8,865 nucleotides of DNA from contig SPMW01000045.1 in assembly GCA_009827235.1 (NCBI GenBank), forward strand, positions 1 through 8,865, written 5' to 3'. This DNA is from Candidatus Campylobacter infans (lineage in GTDB: Bacteria; Campylobacterota; Campylobacteria; Campylobacterales; Campylobacteraceae). A program made the position numbers and the translations under genes. The notes below the pieces were generated by a model. That model saw only the letters and a program-made list of their open reading frames with translations. It was not told the DNA's origin and did no database searches. Each line of letters starts with the position of its first letter. Position 1 is the stretch's first letter. This document shows, in pieces, positions 7,274 through 8,865 of this stretch.

Positions 7274-8010
7274 AAATACATATTTTAGGCTCAGGCGTTA
7301 TGGCCAAGGCTATGGCAGCAGGGCTAGCAAATAGCGGTTTTAGCGTGGTTTTAGTAAGCCAAAACGCGCTAAATGACACTAGCTTTGCTAATGAATTATA
7401 CGGGCAAAACTACCAAATAGAGGGCAAAAATATAATTCTAGCCTTTAAACCCTACGCATTAGCCGAGGTAGCAAAAAAGCTAACAGGCAAGGCAAATATT
7501 TGTATTAGCGTGCTTGCGCGCACTGGATTAAAACAAATAAAAGAGCTAATAAACGCTAGAGAGCGCGCAATTTGTATGCCAAATTTAGCAGCCAAGCACA
7601 ATGCATCAATTACGCCATTTTTATGCGAAAACGAAGCCAGAAGTGATGAAATAAAGGGCATTTTAGAAGGTTTTGGCAAGGCGATTAAGCTTAGTAGCCA
7701 AAGCGAGTTTAACGCCGCAAGCATTGCTAGCGGGTGCGCGCCAGCTTATCTTGGCTTGGTCGCTGAGGCGCTAAAAGATGCGCTCATTCAAGCTGGCATT
7801 AAAGCAAACCAGGCAAATGAGCTAATCTCAGGCACATTTTCAAGCACGGCAACAATGCTTCAAAGCACGCATCCAGCGCTTTTTAAAGAGAGCATTTGCT
7901 CGCCTGGTGGCACCACGATAGAAGGCATTGTAAGCCTTGAAAAATCTGCCGTCCGCGGAGCTATGATAAGCGCTTTTAAAGCAAGTTTTGATAAGCAAAA
8001 TAATGCTTAA
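7270..8010 (+). CDS. proC: Pyrroline-5-carboxylate reductase
   Basis: This 246-residue cytosolic enzyme reduces 1-pyrroline-5-carboxylate to proline with NAD(P)H, the last step of proline synthesis. The N-terminal Rossmann motif is ILGSGVMAKAMAAGL (5-19). The central MPN motif is at 103-105, and the substrate-binding helical domain has SGCAPAYLGLVAEALKDA (154-171) and CSPGGTTIEGIVSLE (210-224). Length is slightly below the usual 260-280. The region after MPN reads LAAKHNASIT where many homologues have TPA-V--G-T, and the preceding SVLARTGL lacks the common Gly of SVAAGISL, so it is a diverged member, but the catalytic C-terminal motifs are intact. It overlaps the preceding stop by four bases (ATGA), with AAAGGG at 7254-7259, so it is translationally coupled and last in the hemN operon. 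Confidence 0.93.
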   Translation: MKIHILGSGVMAKAMAAGLANSGFSVVLVSQNALNDTSFANELYGQNYQIEGKNIILAFKPYALAEVAKKLTGKANICISVLARTGLKQIKELINARERAICMPNLAAKHNASITPFLCENEARSDEIKGILEGFGKAIKLSSQSEFNAASIASGCAPAYLGLVAEALKDALIQAGIKANQANELISGTFSSTATMLQSTHPALFKESICSPGGTTIEGIVSLEKSAVRGAMISAFKASFDKQNNA

Positions 8011-8018
8011 ATTTTTAT

Positions 8019-8081
8019 TTTTAAATTCTAAAATTTTGGTTTTTTGAAGTTTTAAATTCTAAAATTTTGATTTATTTGAAG
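8019..8081. repeat. Tandem repeat of about 31 bases
   Basis: The 20-base block TTTTAAATTCTAAAATTTTG occurs at 8019-8038 and again, identical, at 8050-8069. Each copy is followed by a T-rich run ending in TTTGAAG (to 8049 and 8081). A decayed third copy, TTTTAAACTTTAAAAATTC, starts at 8082. The period is 31 to 32 bases. No function is evident. Confidence 0.75.
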
Positions 8082-8108
8082 TTTTAAACTTTAAAAATTC
8101 ACTGGCGG

Positions 8109-8133
8109 AATTTTAAAAATAATTTTTAAAATT
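8109..8133. repeat. AT-only inverted repeat downstream of proC
   Basis: Perfect 12-base arms, AATTTTAAAAAT and ATTTTTAAAATT, flank a single A, about 100 bases after the proC stop codon, and TTT follows. Without any G-C pairs, and with a one-base centre that would force a larger loop, this is at best a weak terminator for the hemN operon and may be chance in AT-rich DNA. Confidence 0.35.
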
Positions 8134-8400
8134 TTTGAGTTTTGCTTTAAAATTAATTCTTAAATTTTAAGATTTTAGCTTCAATTTTATTTTTAGATTT
8201 AAAATTTATCTTGGGTTTTTTAAAATTTTATTATTTTTTTTGCGATTTTATGCTCGGTTTTTGTATTGTTGTTTTAGATTTTAAATTTGTGATTTTTTAT
8301 TTTATATTTTGCTCTGCGTTTTTGATTTTTTCTAGTTTAAATTCTGTGCGGGTTTTTAAAAAAATAAGAGATTTAAATTTTAAAAAATGAAAATAAAAAA

Positions 8401-8428
8401 CCCCTTGAAATTTTATAATTTCAAGGGG
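8401..8428 (-). terminator. Intrinsic terminator of the pilin-like gene
   Basis: A perfect 12-base inverted repeat (CCCCTTGAAATT and AATTTCAAGGGG) surrounds a 4-base loop. Read on the minus strand, the stem ends in GGGG and is followed at once by TTTTTTATTTT (plus-strand A-run 8390-8400), the classic U-tract. On the plus strand the stem is followed by TGATTAAG with no U-tract, so it acts on minus-strand transcripts. It lies 83 bases past the stop codon of the pilin-like gene. Confidence 0.93.
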
Positions 8429-8511
8429 TGATTAAGCTTAAAATTTATTTTAAAATTAACGCTAAAAATAAATTGGCGCGAATTAAGGTTTAAATTAGCT
8501 TAGGCGTTAGC

Positions 8512-8865
8512 TTAGAATTGTATGCCACCAGAGCCACCGACTTGGATTTCGCATTTGGTAGAAATGCTTTCATTAGCGCCACTTTTACCGCACATTGATT
8601 TAACGCCTGGTAATGTTTTTAGCGTTTTACATACGGCATCGTTAGCACCACTACCACCAAAGTTTAATGTTATCTTAACAGCAGCTGAGCCGGTTGCAGC
8701 CTCATCAGGCAATTCTACTTGTACGCAAGTTGTTTTGCCTTTTACATTAAGCTTACCATCTTTATCTAAGGCGTTCGTTAGCTTGGTAAAATCAGTTATT
8801 TTAGTACCCGCATTACTTGAAGTTTTATTTTCATAAAATGTACCCTTCGCCGTATAGTAAGCCGT
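8512..8865 (-). CDS. Type IV pilin/pseudopilin-like protein (C-terminal part)
   Basis: The frame is open on the minus strand from the window edge, leaving the last 117 residues; the N-terminus with any prepilin leader is outside. The visible part begins TAYYTAKGTFYEN, a pattern often found just after the N-terminal helix of pilins and pseudopilins, where a Tyr-rich helix end meets the globular head. Four cysteines (visible residues 47, 79, 92 and 105) could make two disulfides, fitting an exported protein. The chain is rich in Gly, Ser, Thr and Ala and ends in VGGSGGIQF, with a CEIQV strand before it, like the closing beta-strands of pilin heads. No transmembrane segment is in the visible part. 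It has its own strong terminator. The pilin call is an inference from pattern and composition; another secreted small protein remains possible. An in-frame TTG at 8712 is not the start, since the frame continues upstream. Confidence 0.6.
   Translation of the reverse strand, partial: TAYYTAKGTFYENKTSSNAGTKITDFTKLTNALDKDGKLNVKGKTTCVQVELPDEAATGSAAVKITLNFGGSGANDAVCKTLKTLPGVKSMCGKSGANESISTKCEIQVGGSGGIQF

Larger units (their letters stand above)
8011..8511. other. AT-rich non-coding convergent spacer
   Basis: About 500 bases separate proC from the converging pilin-like gene. The stretch is almost entirely A and T, with the plus strand strongly T-rich from about 8170 to 8360. No gene was found on either strand. 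It holds a short tandem repeat (8019-8081), an AT-only inverted repeat (8109-8133) and a minus-strand terminator (8401-8428). The 83 bases between the terminator and the pilin-like stop codon show nothing recognisable. Confidence 0.8.

Noticed and set aside
8297..8431. A minus-strand open stretch encoding a lysine-rich peptide ending in KNAEQNIK
   Set aside because: It has no start codon or ribosome site, runs straight through the intrinsic terminator, and its composition simply reflects A-rich DNA.
8522..8836. A plus-strand open frame of 104 codons at the right end
   Set aside because: It is the antisense shadow of the pilin-like gene, which has sensible composition, cysteines and a terminator on the minus strand.

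Overview
The window is a piece of chromosome from a low-GC member of the Campylobacterota, most likely Campylobacter or a close relative. The evidence is AT-rich codon use, AT-rich spacers with extended -10 (TGnTAnAAT-like) promoters and no clear -35 boxes, and proteins that read like Campylobacter versions of Dcd, AccB/AccC, TrpE and HemN. The species cannot be named from the sequence alone. Identifications come from reading motifs and from memory of the families; no search was run.

Layout. (1) Positions 1-438 hold the C-terminal end of hypF (+), a [NiFe]-hydrogenase maturation factor. (2) dcd (446-1018, -) converges on hypF with only 7 bases between the stop codons, and is divergent from the next group. 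(3) accB-accC-trpE-SGNH hydrolase (1126-4890, +) looks like one transcription unit at least through trpE. accB and accC overlap at TAATG and supply the carrier and biotin carboxylase parts of acetyl-CoA carboxylase. trpE follows 24 bases later without trpG, trpD or any other trp gene. A membrane-anchored SGNH/GDSL esterase comes after a 61-base gap. (4) A 180-base spacer with a strong extended -10 leads into hemN-(DUF5718-like gene)-proC (5071-8010, +), a tight operon with a 13-base gap and then an ATGA overlap. (5) A roughly 500-base, very AT-rich, non-coding convergent spacer (8011-8511) contains a short tandem repeat and a textbook intrinsic terminator on the minus strand. (6) The window ends inside a minus-strand gene whose C-terminal 117 residues look like a type IV pilin or pseudopilin-like secreted protein with four cysteines.

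Most of the window is core metabolism: fatty-acid precursor synthesis, tryptophan entry step, anaerobic heme synthesis, proline synthesis, dUTP supply and hydrogenase maturation. No mobile element, CRISPR array, tRNA or rRNA was recognised. The most interesting point is that the uncharacterised gene between hemN and proC shows, in order, the sequence hallmarks of the fumarylacetoacetate hydrolase (FAH) fold, including the probable metal ligands. Other points worth a look are a (GCTT)4 tract inside hypF, a TrpE with an altered tryptophan-feedback region, a conserved Gly-to-Arg change in AccC, and the pilin-like gene at the right edge.
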